Below, one piece after another: positions 16,270 through 31,200 of a stretch of 64,000 nt of DNA. The DNA lies in the NCBI GenBank assembly GCA_046052145.1, contig JBJOMW010000001.1, forward strand, positions 589,312-653,311, in the 5' to 3' direction. Below the pieces are notes generated by a model. The model was not told where the DNA came from, searched no databases, and saw only the letters and a program-made list of their open reading frames with translations. A program made the position numbers and the translations under genes. How positions within the stretch are numbered: position 1 is the first letter of the stretch; the number at the start of each line of letters is the position of its first letter. The DNA is from Falsiroseomonas sp046052145 (GTDB taxonomy: Bacteria > Pseudomonadota > Alphaproteobacteria > Acetobacterales > Acetobacteraceae).

Positions 16270-19200
16270 GCTCCCTTGGGCGGGCTGGCGGCCGCGAGCG
16301 ACAGTGGCGTGCTCGGCGATGGCGTGACGAATGACCCGACGCCGACGCTGGCGGGCACGGGTGCGACGCCCGGCACCAGGATCAGGGTTGTGATGCCGGG
16401 CACGGGGGAAGTGCTGACGGCGACGGTGGCGGCGAATGGGACCTGGTCGGTGACGCCGACCCAGGCGTTGCCGGATGGAACGACGGGGAACATCGTCGTC
16501 ACGGCGATGGACGCGTCGGGCAAGACCAGCCCGCCGACGAACATCCCGCTGCGGATCGACACCAGCGCGCCGGTTGCCCCTTCGGGCGGGCTGGCGGCCG
16601 CGAGCGACAGCGGCGTGCTCGGCGATGGCGCGACGAATGACACGACGCCGACGGTGACGGGCACGGGTGCGACGCCCGGCGACCTGATCCGTGTGGTGAT
16701 GCCGGGCACGGGAGAAGTGCTGACGGCGACGGTGGCGCCGGATGGGAGCTGGTCGGTGACACCGACCCAGCCGCTGCCGGATGGGACGACGGGCAACATC
16801 ATTGTCACGGCGACGGACCCGTCGGGCAATACCAGCCCGCCGACGAACATCCCGCTGACGATCGACACCAGCGCGCCGGCGGCCCCGCAGGCAGACGTTG
16901 CTGCGGCGAGCGACACCGGCTTCGACAATACCGACAACCTGACCAACGACACGACACCCACCATCAGTGGTGGTCCAGCAACCCCCGGCGATACCATCAC
17001 GCTGTACAAGCCTGACGGCGTGACCGTGCTGGGCACGGCTGTCGTCGGATTCAACGGCACCTGGCAGATCACGCTGGCCCCGGCCGATGCCCTGGCCGAT
17101 GGCGTCCACAACCTGAAGATCACCGCAACCGATCCCGCGGGCAATGAAAGCCCACCCACCACGGTGGCGATCACCCTGGACACCCAGGCCCCGAGCGTGG
17201 CCAGCGGTGGTCTCAAGAGCGATGCGACCAACGACACGGGGCCCAGCGCGAACGACGACGTCACGTCCAACCGCAGCCCGGTCCTTGAAGGCGTAGCCGA
17301 GCAAGGCTCCACCGTGCGGCTGGAGATCGGCGGCCGTACCTTTGAGACGACAGCAGGTGCGGGCGGCCTCTGGAGCGTCAATCTGGCCCAGGCCGTTCCG
17401 GTCGGCGGCAATGCGCCGATGCCGGGGCTGCCGGATGGCGTCTACACGCCCCAGATCACGGTGCTCGACCCCGCTGGCAACAGCGCGAGCGGTCCTGGCC
17501 GGCCCTTCACGGTCGACACGAGCGCCCCGGTTGCCCCTTCGGGCGGGCTGGCGGCCGCGAGCGACAGCGGCGTGCTCGGCGATGGCGCGACGAATGACAC
17601 GACGCCGACGGTGACGGGCACGGGTGCGACGCCCGGCGACCTGATCCGTGTGGTGATGCCGGGCACGGGAGAAGTGCTGACGGCGACGGTGGCGCCGGAT
17701 GGGAGCTGGTCGGTGACACCGACCCAGCCGCTGCCGGATGGGACGACGGGCAACATCATTGTCACGGCGACGGACCCGTCGGGCAATACCAGCCCGCCGA
17801 CGAACATCCCGCTGACGATCGACACCAGCGCGCCGGCGGCCCCGCAGGCAGACGTTGCTGCGGCGAGCGACACCGGCTTCGACAATACCGACAACCTGAC
17901 CAACGACACGACACCCACCATCAGTGGTGGTCCAGCAACCCCCGGCGATACCATCACGCTGTACAAGCCTGACGGCGTGACCGTGCTGGGCACGGCTGTC
18001 GTCGGATTCAACGGCACCTGGCAGATCACGCTGGCCCCGGCCGATGCCCTGGCCGATGGCGTCCACAACCTGAAGATCACCGCAACCGATCCCGCGGGCA
18101 ATGAAAGCCCACCCACCACGGTGGCGATCACCCTGGACACCCAGGCCCCGAGCGTGGCCAGCGGTGGTCTCAAGAGCGATGCGACCAACGACACGGGGCC
18201 CAGCGCGAACGACGACGTCACGTCCAACCGCAGCCCGGTCCTTGAAGGCGTAGCCGAGCAAGGCTCCACCGTGCGGCTGGAGATCGCCGGCCGCACCTTT
18301 GAGACGACGGCAGGTGCGGGCGGCCTCTGGAGCGTCAATCTGGCCCAGGCCATTCCGGTCGGCGGCAATGCGCCGATGCTGGGGCTGTCGGATGGCATCT
18401 ACACGCCCCAGATCACGGTGCTCGACCCGGCCGGCAACAGCGCGAGCGGTCCTGGCCGGCCCTTCACGGTCGATGCAGGTGCGCCCGGCAGCCCCGGCGT
18501 TGCCATTCCCGAAGCCGCGGGCGGCGTCAGTGCGGCCGAGGCGGCCAATGGCGTGCAGATCACGGTCCAACTGCCGGCTGATGCCGCGGTGGGCGACATC
18601 GTCAGGACGACCATCACCCCGCCCGGCGGCGGTGCCCCGATCGAGTTGGTGACCGGCCCGCTCACGTCGGCCGACCTGCAGCAGCGCAGCATCACCCAGA
18701 CCGTGCTCCCGGCGGACCTGAGCGACGGCCAGGGCGGATACCGCGATGGCCTGTGGCAGACCAGCACGACGCTGACCGATGTGGCGGGCAACCAGAGCCA
18801 GCCGCAGACGGACAGCTTCCGCCTAGCCGCTAATGCGCCGAGCCTCGCGGTGCCGGCCATCACGGGCGACGACATCCTCAACGCGACTGAGAAATCCGGC
18901 AGCGTGCCGGTGACCGGCACGACCAGCGCCGAGCCGGGCCAGACGGTGACGGTGACCTTCAACGGGCAGTCCTACACCGCCCAGGTGCAGGCAGGCGCGC
19001 AGGGGCAGCCGAACACCTTCAGCGTGTCCATTCCCGACGTCGCCCTCGCCAACGTCGCGGATGGCAACTACCCGGTTGTGGTCAGCGTCAGCAACGGCGC
19101 CGGCACGCCCGCGCAGGCCATCACGCGCACGCTGCGCGTCGATGCCACGGCGCCGACGCTGGCCATCTCGACCATTTCCGGCGACGACGTCTCCGCGGCG

Positions 19201-22200
19201 AATAGCGGCGGCACCTTCAGCGCCACCGAGCGCGGCGACCTGGCCAGCACGACCGTCACGACGCCGCCTGTCATCGCCGGCACGACGAGCGCCGAGGTGG
19301 GCCAGACCGTCACGATCGTGCTGGCCGGTGGCGCGCATGTCTTCACGACCACGGTGGGGCAGGGCGGCGCCTGGTCCTATGCGCTGACCAACGCAGAAGC
19401 GCTGGCGCTCAATCACGGCACCACCTACACGGTGCGCGTCACCGTCAGCGACCTGGCCGGCAACCAGGCCATCCCGGATTCCGACAACCGCCTGGTGGTG
19501 GACATCGCCCCGCCGGACGTGCCGACGATCAGTCAGACCTACAGCGGCACGACCACGCCGACCCTGACCGGGCGCGCGATGAAGGTGGACCCGGGCAACG
19601 CCAGCAACTTCATCGCGCTGGCCAATGGCGACACGATCAGCATCACGCTCAACGGCGTCACCGTCACGGGCACCATCGGCAGCCTTCCTGCCGGCCTGAC
19701 CTACAATACCGTCAATGGCACCTGGGCGCTGGACACGGCGACTGCCGGCAGCTTCGGCTTGGTGGATGACACCGCTTACGACGTCGTCGTCAGTGTCACT
19801 GCTGGCGGCACCTCGAAGAGCGACATCAGCAGCGGCGAGCTGTCCATCGACACCACGCAGCCGATCGTCAGCCTGGATCCGATTTCGCCGGACGCCACGA
19901 ATGCCAGCGTGATCAATGCGGCGGAGAAGTCCCAGGCGCTGACGATCACCGGCACGACCTCGGCGCAGCCCGGATCAACCGTCACCCTGACCGGCCTGGA
20001 TGGCCAGACCTACACCGCCCTCGTGGAGGCCGGTGCCAACAACATCAATACGTTCCGGATCCCGCTCTCCGGGGCGCAGATCGCGGCTCTGACCGATGGC
20101 ACGAAGACGCTGACCGCCAGCGTCACCAATCTCTATGGCCTGACCGCCTCTGATACTGAGACGCTGCGGCTCGATACCGCCATTCCATCCATCCCCAGCC
20201 TGAGCCTGCCCGAAGGGCTGGTGGTGAACGCGGATGAGGCCGCGAGCGCCGGTGGGACGCCGATTGTGGTCACGCTGCCCAATGATGCGCGCGTGGGCGA
20301 CACCGTCACCTCCACCGTCACCAGGCCCGATGGCAGCACAGTGACGCTCCGCCATGTGGTCCAGGCGTCGGAATTGCCCGCGGCGCAGGGCGGCACCGCC
20401 GCCGGAAGCGGTCCGTTCACGATCAGCCAATTGCTTCCCACCGCCGATCTGCAGCCGGACGGCAGCTACGGAATCAGCACCACGGTCACCGATACGGCCG
20501 GCAATACCAGCCCCGCCGCGACGGCCAGCTTCACGCTGGACACCCAAGCCCCTGGCCAGCCGAACGTCACGCTGACGGAGGCGCCCTTCGGCGTGAATGA
20601 CGCCGAGGCCCTCAGTGCCAACGGTACCCCGATCTTGGTCAGCATCCCGGCAACCGCGAAGGCCGGTGATACCGTCACCACCATTGTTACGAAGCCCGAC
20701 AGCACCACCGTCTCTCTCTCGGTCGTTCTGCAGCCGTCCGACATCACGCAGGGTCATGTCACGCTGACCATCCCGACCGCCGATCTGGCCGCGGATGGCA
20801 GTTACGATACCTCCACCACGGTTACCGATGCCGCAGGCAATGCGAGCGCTGCGACGGTGGTGCCCTTCACCGTGGACCGTACCGCACCGACGGCGCCCTC
20901 GGCGGCTCCTGACATGACGTCAGCGACCGATACCGGCAGCAGCAACAGCGACGACACGACGAACGCTCCGCGGCCCAGCTTCCAGGTTGCCCCTCTGCCC
21001 ACCGGTGCGATCGGTGCGGTGCTGCTGGTGAACGGTCAGGCCGTACCGGCTGCGTTGAGCACCGACGGCTCCGGCAATACGCTGCTTACGCCCATCGGGC
21101 CGCTGCCCGATGGCACGCATGCCATCAGCTACGCGCTGGTGGATGCGGCGGGCAACCAGAGCGCACCGAGCCCGGCGCTCAGCGTGACGATCGATACTGC
21201 CGCGCCGAGCCAGCCAGCGGCGCCGGACCTGCTCGCCACGAGTGACACGGGCAGCAGCAACAGCGACAACCTGACCAGCGACACCACGCCGACCTTCAGC
21301 GTGCCGACCGGGCAGGGCAACGCGATCCTGCTGGTCAACGGCACGCCTGTGGCTGCGACCTATGATCCGGCCACCGGAGCGCTGACGCCGAACGCGCCGC
21401 TGCCCGAGGGCACCTACAACATCGCGATCCAGGTGGTGGACCTGGCAGGCAACGTCAGTGCGCCTAGCCCGGCGCTGTCGGTGACGATCGACACCACGCC
21501 GCCCGCGGCGCCGAGCACGGCGCCGGACATGACGACGTCGTCGGACAGCGGCAGCAGCAACACCGACAACATCACGAACAATACGACGCCCGGGTTCAAC
21601 ATCGGCGTGATCCCTCCCGGTACTACTCCGGTGCTGGTGATCAATGGCCAAGTCGTGCCTGCCACCATCACCACGGATGGCAACAACAACACCATCCTGA
21701 CGCCCAGCACGCCGCTCACGGACGGCAACTACAATATCAGTCATGCGCTGACCGACGCGTCGGGCAACCAGAGCGCCGCGGGCCCCGCGCTGCCCGTGAC
21801 CATCGATACGACGCCGCCGGCGGCCACAGGGGGCCTCGCCTCCAGCAGCGATACCGGCGCCAGCAACACGGATGGCCTGACCGGCGACAATACGCCGACG
21901 ATCCGAGGCATCACCGATCCTGGCAGCACGGTCACGGTGCAGATCGGCGGCCAGACGCTGACGGCGACGGCAGATGCGAATGGCGACTGGTCCGTCACCG
22001 CGGCGACGCTGCCCGATGGCGTTCATACGCCGGTCATCAGCGTCACCAACCCGTCGGGCAACACGACGGCCAACCAGAACGGCACGCCCTTCACCATTGA
22101 CGCAAGCGCGCCCGGCGCGCCTGCGCTCACGCAGGTGATCGACAATGTCGGCGGCCAGGCCAGCAACCTCATCAGCGGCAGCGACACCAACGACAACACG

Positions 22201-25200
22201 CCCCGTCTGATCGGAACCGCCGAGGCGGGTTCCACCGTCAAGATCTATGACGGCAACACTCTGCTCGCCACCGTGCCGGTGGATGGCAACGGCGACTGGA
22301 GCTGGACGCCCTCGCCGGCGCTGGCCGATGGCGCCTACAGCCTGACGCTGACGGCGACCGATGCAGCCGGCAATGCCTCGCCCGCCACCTCGCCCTTCGT
22401 GCTGCGCGTGGACACCGCCGCGCCGGCCGCGACCGGTGGACTGGCACCCATCAGCGACAACAACAATGACGGCCTGGCCAACGCCGCCGATAGCGATAAC
22501 CGCACCTTCGACAATACGCCGATCATTCGCGGCGTGACCGATCCCGGCAGCACCGTCACCGTGCTGGTGGGCGGCCAGACGCTGCAGGCGACCGCCGACC
22601 AGAACGGCAACTGGTCGGTCACGCCGACCGCGCTGGCCGATGGGACCTACACGCCGGTCATCAGCGTCACCGATCCGGCCGGCAACACCACGGCGAGCCA
22701 GAACGGCACGCTATTCACGGTGGATGCGACCGCGCCGTCGGCGCCCTCTGCCGGGATTCTCCCCGCCGACAACAGCGGTAGCCCCAACGACAATCTGACC
22801 CGCGACACCACGCCCATGCTCTCGGGCACCGGCGAGCCCGGCAGCACCATCACGATCCGAGATCAGAACAACAACGTGCTCGCCACGGCCGTGGTCGATG
22901 GCAATGGCAACTGGACGTCTCCGGCGCTGGCCCAACTGCCCGATGGCACCCACAACCTGACCGTCACCGCGACCGATCCGACGGGCAACCAAAGCCCCAC
23001 CACGCCGCTCGCCCTGGTCATCGATGCCACCCCGCCGCCCACGCCCGGCACGCTGGCCATTCCGGAGAATGCCGGCGGCGGCGTGAATGCGACGGAGGTC
23101 ACTTCGGGCGGCGGCGTGCCGGTCACGGTTCCGCTCACCACAACCGGCGCCAATCCGGTCCAGGCGGGCGACGTCATCCGCCTGACTGTGGATGACCCGA
23201 CCACCAACGCGCCGGTGGTGATCGCCTATACCGTCACTCCCAATGACATCACCAACGGCAGCGCGACCGTGCTGGTGCCGACCGCAGATATCCCGGTGGA
23301 CGGCCTCTACAACCTGAGCGCTACCATCACCGACGCCGCTGGCAATGCCAGCGCTGCCTCCACCGGCAGCTTCACCGTCGACAAGACCCTGCCCGGCGCC
23401 GGTACCGGCAGCCTCTCGAGCGCCAGCGACAACCTCACCGCCGACAACACGCCCGTGCTCTCGGGGACGGCCGAGCCCGGCTGCACAGTCGAAGTGACGG
23501 TGGGCGGCAAGACCTATCTCATCAACCCGGCCGCCGCGCAGCAACCTGCCGGCATCACCTACACCAGCGGCACCGGCGCCTGGAGCATCGACCTCGGCGC
23601 GGCCATCCCCGTCGGCGAGGCCTCCCCGGCCGCGCCGCTGGCCGATGGCAGCTACACGCCGACGATCCGGGTGACCGACGCGGCGGGCAACGCCACCACC
23701 AGCACGGGCACGGCCTTCTCTGTGGATGCGTCGGTGCCTGGCCTGGCGGGCGACCTCGCCACCGCCAGCGATACCAGCGGCACGCTGGCGAATGTGACGG
23801 TGGGCAACAACACCGACAACATCACCAGCGACACCACCCCGGCCTTCACCGGCACCGGTGAGGCGGGCAACACCATCACGCTCACGCTGGCGAACGGCAC
23901 CTACAAGACGACGGTGCAGGGCGACGGCACCTGGACCATCGACACCGGCAATGTGACGGCTGGCGTCTTCGTGGCCGGCAATGCGAATACCTATGCGACC
24001 TTCAGCTCCGGCACGCAGCTCGACCTTGGCCTGACCAGCGCGAATGCCTTCACCGACAATGCCCGCTCCTTTGATGTCGACGTGATGGCGATGGACGCGG
24101 CTGGGAACACGGCCAGCGTCACCATTCCGGTGCGCATCGACACGATTGTCACCGATCCGACGATCAACATCACCAACGGCATCAGCCCCGTCACCGGCAC
24201 GGGTGAGGCGGGGGCGAGCGTCGTTCTCTACGAAAGCGATGTTCTCGCGCGCGGCGACAAGACCAGTACTGGCGCCACCGCTGAAGTGCAGACATTCCGC
24301 AGCGTTTCGAGCATGCTGGTGGCAAGCCAGGCGGTAACGCTGTCGGTCGGCAGCACAAGCTTGACTACTGCCACGCTTGATGCCGATCCGACTTTGGCAG
24401 AGTTGGTCACCGCGCTCCAGGGAGCCAGCGGCTATGGCACAGCCCCCTTCACGGTTGCTGCCAGCGGGAACGATCTGGTTCTGACCTGGAAATCCGCCGG
24501 GGTGGTCAATACCACCGCGACGCTGTCGGGACTTTCCAGCACCCAAACTGCGGCAGAGACGACCATTGGTGCTGGGGGCATCACGGTTGATCTGAACAAT
24601 GGCACCTGGACGGCGATCGTGGATCCGCTGGCCAACGGCCATACCTTCACGACCAGCAAGCCGCGCGACTACGTTGTTACAGGTCAGGTGGCGGGTTCAG
24701 GCCCCAACGCGGGCAAGGTCATTATCAGCGGTACCATCACGTCTGCTGGTATCTCTGAGCTGAACAGCGGCGGGTCCTTCACACTCTACGATAGCGTCCA
24801 GATCGGCAATGTCGTCACCGTGGCTGCCAATGGCAGCTGGAGCGTGACCTTCGCCAATCCCCTGGCGAACGGCACCTTCCTGACGGCCAACTCTGTTGAC
24901 TTGGCGGGCAACATCGACCCGCCGGGTGTTGCCATCGTCCAGACCGACAACAGCATTCCGCTGATCAATCCGACGAATGGCGCGGTGCTCACCGGCACGG
25001 GCAAGCCGGGTAACTTTGTTGCGCTGACGGTGAACGGCCAGCCCGTACGGGACGCCAACAACCAGCCGCTGGTGGTGCAGGTCGCGCCGAACGGTACATG
25101 GAGCGCGACGCCGGGAACGCCGCTGGCCCACAATATTGTCGTGACGGCCACTGACACGGTGACGAACGGCAGCAGCAACGCGACGGTCGATGCCGTGGCG

Positions 25201-28200
25201 CCTGCGAAGCCGACGCTCGACCTCGTGGCTGCGAGCGACACCGGCGCTGACAGCAGGGATAACCTGACCAGCGACACGACCCCGACGCTGAGCGGCACGG
25301 GCGAGCCGGGCAGCACGATCAAGATCTATGACGGCGTGACCTTGGTCGGTACGGCCATCGTGGATGGCTCCGGTGGGTGGACGGCGACGCTGTCCACGGC
25401 GCTCACTGATGGGCGGCACACCCTGACCGTCACCGCCACAGACGCGGCCGGCAATGCGAGCGTGCCGAGCGACCCGCTGGCGATCGATATCGACACGCAG
25501 GCGCCTGCCGCACCCTCGGGCGCGCCCGACATGACCGCTGCGACGGATACCGGTAGCAGCAATACCGACAACACAACCGCAAACCCGAAGCCGGCATTCA
25601 ACATCGGGGCACTGCCGCCTGGCAGCAGCAGCGCGGTGCTGCTTGTCAACGGTGCGGTCATTCCTGCCGCCGTTACGACCGACGGCAACGGCAACACGAT
25701 CCTGACACCGGCGGCCGCGCTGCCCGATGGCACACACGCCATCAGCTATGCGCTGCTGGATGCGGCAGGCAACCAGAGCGGGCCGAGCCCGGCGCTGAGC
25801 GTGACGGTCGACACGACCGCGCCTAGCCAGCCATCGGCGCCAGACCTGGTGGCCGCGAGCGACACGGGCACCAGTCAAACCGACAACCTGACCAGCGACA
25901 CCACTCCGACCTTCAGCGTGCCGACGGGGCAGGGCAATGTGATCCTGCTGGTCAATGGCGCTGCGGTGGCCGCGACCTACAACGCCCAGACGGGCGAACT
26001 GACGCCGAGCACGCCGCTCCCCGAAGGCACGCACGCCATCGCCATCCAGGTGGTGGACGTGGCGGGCAATATGAGCGTGCCGAGCGCGCCGCTGAGCGTG
26101 ACCATCGACGCGACGCCGCCCGCCACACCGACGACCGCCCCGGACATGACGGCGGCGACGGATAGCGGCAGTAGCGTGACCGACAACATCACGAACGACA
26201 CGACGCCGGACTTTAACCTCGGCACGCTGCCGGCGGGCACCAGCGCGGTGCTGCTGGTCAACGGGCAGGCGGTGCCGGCTAACGTCACAACTGACGGCAA
26301 CGGCAACACCATCCTGACGCCGAGCACGCCGCTGGCGGATGGCAACCACGCTATCAGCTATGCGCTGGTCGACGCCGCCGGCAACCAGAGCGCGCCAAGC
26401 CCCGCGCTGAATGTGACCATCGATGCGACGCCGCCGAGCCAGCCCGCGGCGCCGGACCTGCTTGCCGCCAGCGACACGGGGACCAGCAGCACCGACAACC
26501 ACACCAGCGACACGACGCCGACCTTCAGCGTACCGGCCGGGCAGGGCAATGCGATCCTGCTGGTCAATGGCTCGCCCGTGGCTGCCACCTATGATCCGGC
26601 CACAGGCACGCTGACGCCCAACACGCCTTTGCCGAGCGGCACCTATAACATCGCCATCCAGACCGTGGATTCGGCTGGCAACACCAGCGCCGCCAGCACG
26701 CCGCTGAGCGTCACCATCGACACCACGCCACCCACGACGCCGACGGTGAGTGCGCTGACGACGCGCGCCGACAGCATCACGCTGACCGGCACCGCAACGC
26801 TTGGCGCGGGCGAAACGCTGAGCGTCACGGTCAATGGCGCGACCTATGACAATGTCGCCGTCACGAACGGCGCCTGGAGCCTGAAGATCGCAGGCAGCGG
26901 CGCCGTGACGCCGAGCAGCGGCAGCCTTGCTGCCTTCCCCGATGGCACCTATGCGGTAACGGCGACTGCCCGCGATGCTGCGGGCAACAGCAGCGCCGAT
27001 ACGTCAACCGGCGAACTGGTCGTCAGCTCAACGGCGGTGATGTTGGGGATCACCGGCATCGCCTCTGCCAGCGACACCGGTGCCAGCGCGACCGACCGGA
27101 TCACCAGCGACAATACGCCCACCATCACCGGTACCAGCGACCAGCCCAATCGGCTGGTGATGGTCACGCTGAACGACGGTAGCACCGACTACACCTTCTC
27201 CACCACCACAGATGGCAGCGGCAACTGGTCGCTCACCACCGGAACGCTGCCCGATGGCAGCTATACGGTGAGCGCGAGCATCACCAGCCCGGCTGGCGGC
27301 ACGGGGACAGCGACGCTCTCCGGCGCACCCCTGACCGTGGACACCGTCGCGCCGACGGTCGCCTTCACCACCGTGTTCGGCGACAGCGTCAGCACGGCCA
27401 GCAGCAACGCGACCTTCGACATCACCGAGCGTGGGTTCGACAGCACCAACTACACGCTGAATCCGAGCGTCAGCCCGCTGCCAACGATCAACGGTACCGC
27501 CACGGGCGCCGATGGGCGCAGCGTGACCGTGGGTCTCAATGGCCAGACCTACCAGGCTACGGTGCAGGCTGGTGGGGCATGGTCGGTCACCGTGCCCGAT
27601 CTGGATGCCCGCGCGCTTAACCACGGCGCGACCTACACGCTGACGGCTACCCTCAGCGACACGGCCGGCAACGCAGCCACGCCGGACACGGACAACGGCC
27701 TGGTGGTGAACATCGCGCCGCCCGACGTGCCCACCGTCGTCAGTCAGACAACGGGCAGCACCACGCCGACGATCACTGGCTCGGCCGAGAAGAAGGTCGT
27801 GTCCACGGCAACCGAGACCACGCCGGGCGCCGCGGGCACGGCGGAAGTGCAGACCATCACCAACATCGCCAATGCGCTCGGCGCAAACCGGGCGGTGACG
27901 CTGACGGTTGGTGGGACGACGCTGACCACGGCAGCCCTGGATGCCACGCCGACAGTGGCGGAACTGGCGGCCGCGCTGGCGGCGGCGAGCGGCTATGGCG
28001 CGGCACCCTTCACGGTCGCAGCCAGCGGCAATGACCTGGTGCTGACCTGGACGACCAACGGCGTCGTCAACGATACGGCCAGCCTGACCAGCTTCCGTTC
28101 CCTCGAGGCGGGCGACGCCCTGCTCGTGGCGATCAAGGACAGCACCGGCACCACCACGCTGGGCAGCTACGCACTGACCGTGGGCGGCAGCAGCACGCCG

Positions 28201-31200
28201 GCGGGCCTGACCTACACGGCCGCGACGTCCAGCTGGAGCCTTGCGGTGGCTGCGGGTGATGGCCTGCAGGCGGGCAACAGCTACCAGGTGGATGTGAGTG
28301 CCACCGCAAGCGGCGTCACGCGCAGCGATATCAGCAGCCTGGAACTGCGCGTCACCGCCCCGCCCGTCATCACCTCCATCCCCGAACTCGTCTCGGGCAG
28401 CCTGCTCAATCTGACCGAGGCCGACAGCACCGACAGCGGCCAGGCCGCCGGCGGCACGGTGGTCAATGTCTCGATCGCGGGCAGCGGTGCCGCCGCCGGT
28501 CAGGTGCTCACCCTGACCTGGGGCGGGCAAACCATCAGCCATGTGCTGACCGCCGCCGACGTGGCGGCCAACACCGTGGCCGTGCTGGTGCCCACCAGTA
28601 CGCTTGCCGCGGAAACGGCGGCCGGCACGAGCGAGACCATTGCCGTCCGCGCCAGCCTGGGCGGTGCGACCAGCACCAGCGTCAATGCCGCGATCAACTT
28701 CGTCCAGCCGACGGCGCCCACCATCAACACCACGGCCTGGGCTTCCAGCGGGGCGGGCGCGAGCAGCAACATCAGCGGCATTGGCGAAGCCTTCCGCGAA
28801 GGCAATGCGAATGGCCACCTCACCACCGGCACACAGGACAATATCCTGTACTCGTCCGAGGTGGTCGCCAGCGGCGCCGTCACGGACGGCACCAATGTGC
28901 GGGTGCAACTGCCGTCCTCGGGCGCGAACCTGCCGCAGGTGGGCGACACCGTCACCCTCACCTGGGGCAGCCAGGCCAATGCGGTGAGCGTCGTGCTCAC
29001 CAGCACCGACATCACCACCAACCGCTTCGTGGACATCCGCGTCCCGGAATCCGTCATCCGCACCCAGCCCTATGGCGCGATCACGGTCTCTGCGCAGATC
29101 GTCAGCGCCGCCACGGGCAACGCATCGAACGCCCTGCCGGTGACGGTGCAGTGGGCGTGGGACCTGCCGCTGGCCTTGCCCGCCAACAGCCAATACGGCT
29201 TTGTCATCGATGGCGCATCGGCGGGCGATCTGAGCAGCCACCGGGTGCGCGGTGCGGGCGACGTCAACGGCGACGGCTACACCGACCTGGTGATCGCTGC
29301 GCCCACCTTCGACACCGCTGGCGCCAGCAACACCGGCGCGGTCTATGTGGTGTTCGGCAAGCCCGACCTGCAGCGCATCAACCTTCAGACATTGTCGGCC
29401 GGCAATTCCAGCCAGGGCTTCATGATCCGGGGTGCCTGCGCCAACAGCTTTCTTGCCTATTCGGTGGATGGCGGCCTGGACGTCAACGGCGACGGTCTTT
29501 CGGACCTGGTGCTGACCAACACCAGCTACGCTCCCCTTGGGGCGGATCTCTTCGCCACACCGCTGTCGACCTTCAATTCGCGTGCCTATGTCGTCTATGG
29601 CCGTACGGCCACCAGCACTGTCGAACTGTCGTCGTTGACACCCTCGCAGGGCTACAGCCTGCAGATTCTCGACGGTGTGACCGCGGTGGGATTCAATGCC
29701 GGCGCACCCTTGACCACCGCACCGGGCGAGCTTCAGGAAATCGGCAGGGCCGGCGACCTCAATGCGGACGGCTTTGACGACTTCGTCGTCTCCCGCGTTC
29801 AGGACTTCTATTCAGACACAGTGCCAAGGGGGGCTTATGTCCTCTACGGTACCAGTGAGCAGCGCAGCAGCGTGGTGCTGAGCAAGAACTCGGTGCCGCC
29901 GAATGCGGGCTTCTATATCCAGGCGGCCGATACAACCAGCCAATTCGGCAGCGTGTTCAGCGGCAATGGCGACCTGAATGGCGATGGCTACGACGACCTC
30001 CTCATCACGGTAGTGGGCCGTCACATTGCTGTGGTCTATGGCGGCGCCACTCGCACCCAGACCCTGCAGATCTCCCAGGTCAGCCAGGCAGCCAGTTCGA
30101 CGGGGTTCTTGATCACGGGGCACAGTTCGCTGATGCCCTTTGGTCCGGCCGATGTAGAATACAATAACAGCCGTGGCACCGGCGTGGCGATGCTGGGTGA
30201 TGTCAACGGCGATGGCCTGAGCGACATTGCGCTCCTGACCGGTGCCGTGTCGGGTCTTTCCACGAATGGCGCCATGGTGATCTTCGGGCAGAGCGGTCGT
30301 TTTGGTGCGCTCAATTTGTCGAGCCTGGTCCAGGCGAGCCAGACGTTCTCGATCGATAGTGGCAATACAGATGCCTTGACTGCCGTGAGTCATGTGGGTG
30401 ACTTCAATGGCGATGGCTTGTCGGACCTTCTGGTCAGCTCGACTCACCATGGCGTAAATCCGTTGCTCAACGTGGGGCGGGCCTGGCTGATCTACGGCAA
30501 GACCAGCACCAACACCGTGACCCTAAGCGCCCTGGCCGCAACCGAGGGCTTCCGGATCCGGGCCGAAGCGCTGGCCGCCGATGATCTGGCCGGCCGTCAG
30601 ATCTCGGCCGCCGGCGACATCAATGGCGATGGCTTCGCCGATCTGGTCGTGGGCAGTGCCGGCCTTGACCCCAACGGCGCACAATCGGGTCGCAGCTACG
30701 TCATCTTCGGTGGCGTCAGCGACCTCAACTCGATGACCTTCCAGGCCAGCAATGGCGACATCATCGGCACCACGGCCAGCGAGACGCTGGCCGGCACCCC
30801 CGGCGACAACCAGATCGTGGCGGGCGATGGCGACGATGTGCTGATCGGCAATGGCGGTGCAGACGCGCTGTATGGCGGGCGCGGCAACGACGTGTTCGTG
30901 CTCAACGCCGACAACATCGCGAAGCTGGCACGCAACGCCGGCAATGCCAGCCAGGCCATCATGCGCGTGGATGGCGGGGCGGGCGTGGACACGCTGCGCC
31001 TGGCGGCGCCGAGCCTTGACCTTTCGCAGAGCTACGATCTGGCCCTTCGCGGCATCGAGCGGATCGACCTCGATGGCAGCAGTCGGGAACTGCGTCTGAC
31101 GACGAGGGAGGTGCTGAACCTCTCCGGTCGCGACAACGTCTTCAACACCACGACAGGCTACAGCGCGGTCACGGCCGTGGGCTGGGGCGCGACGCAGCGG

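Noticed and set aside
15601..18570. Long minus-strand open frame (989 codons) opposite the start of the giant gene, and many similar ones further along
   Set aside because: They are antisense to a repetitive GC-rich gene; their translations are Arg/His/Gly-rich repeats that mirror the duplicated units and show no domain.
16270..29157. Possible CRISPR array or DNA tandem-repeat locus because of regular periodicity
   Set aside because: The periodicity is of 250-300 bases, in frame, and conserved at protein level; there are no short direct repeats with unique spacers.
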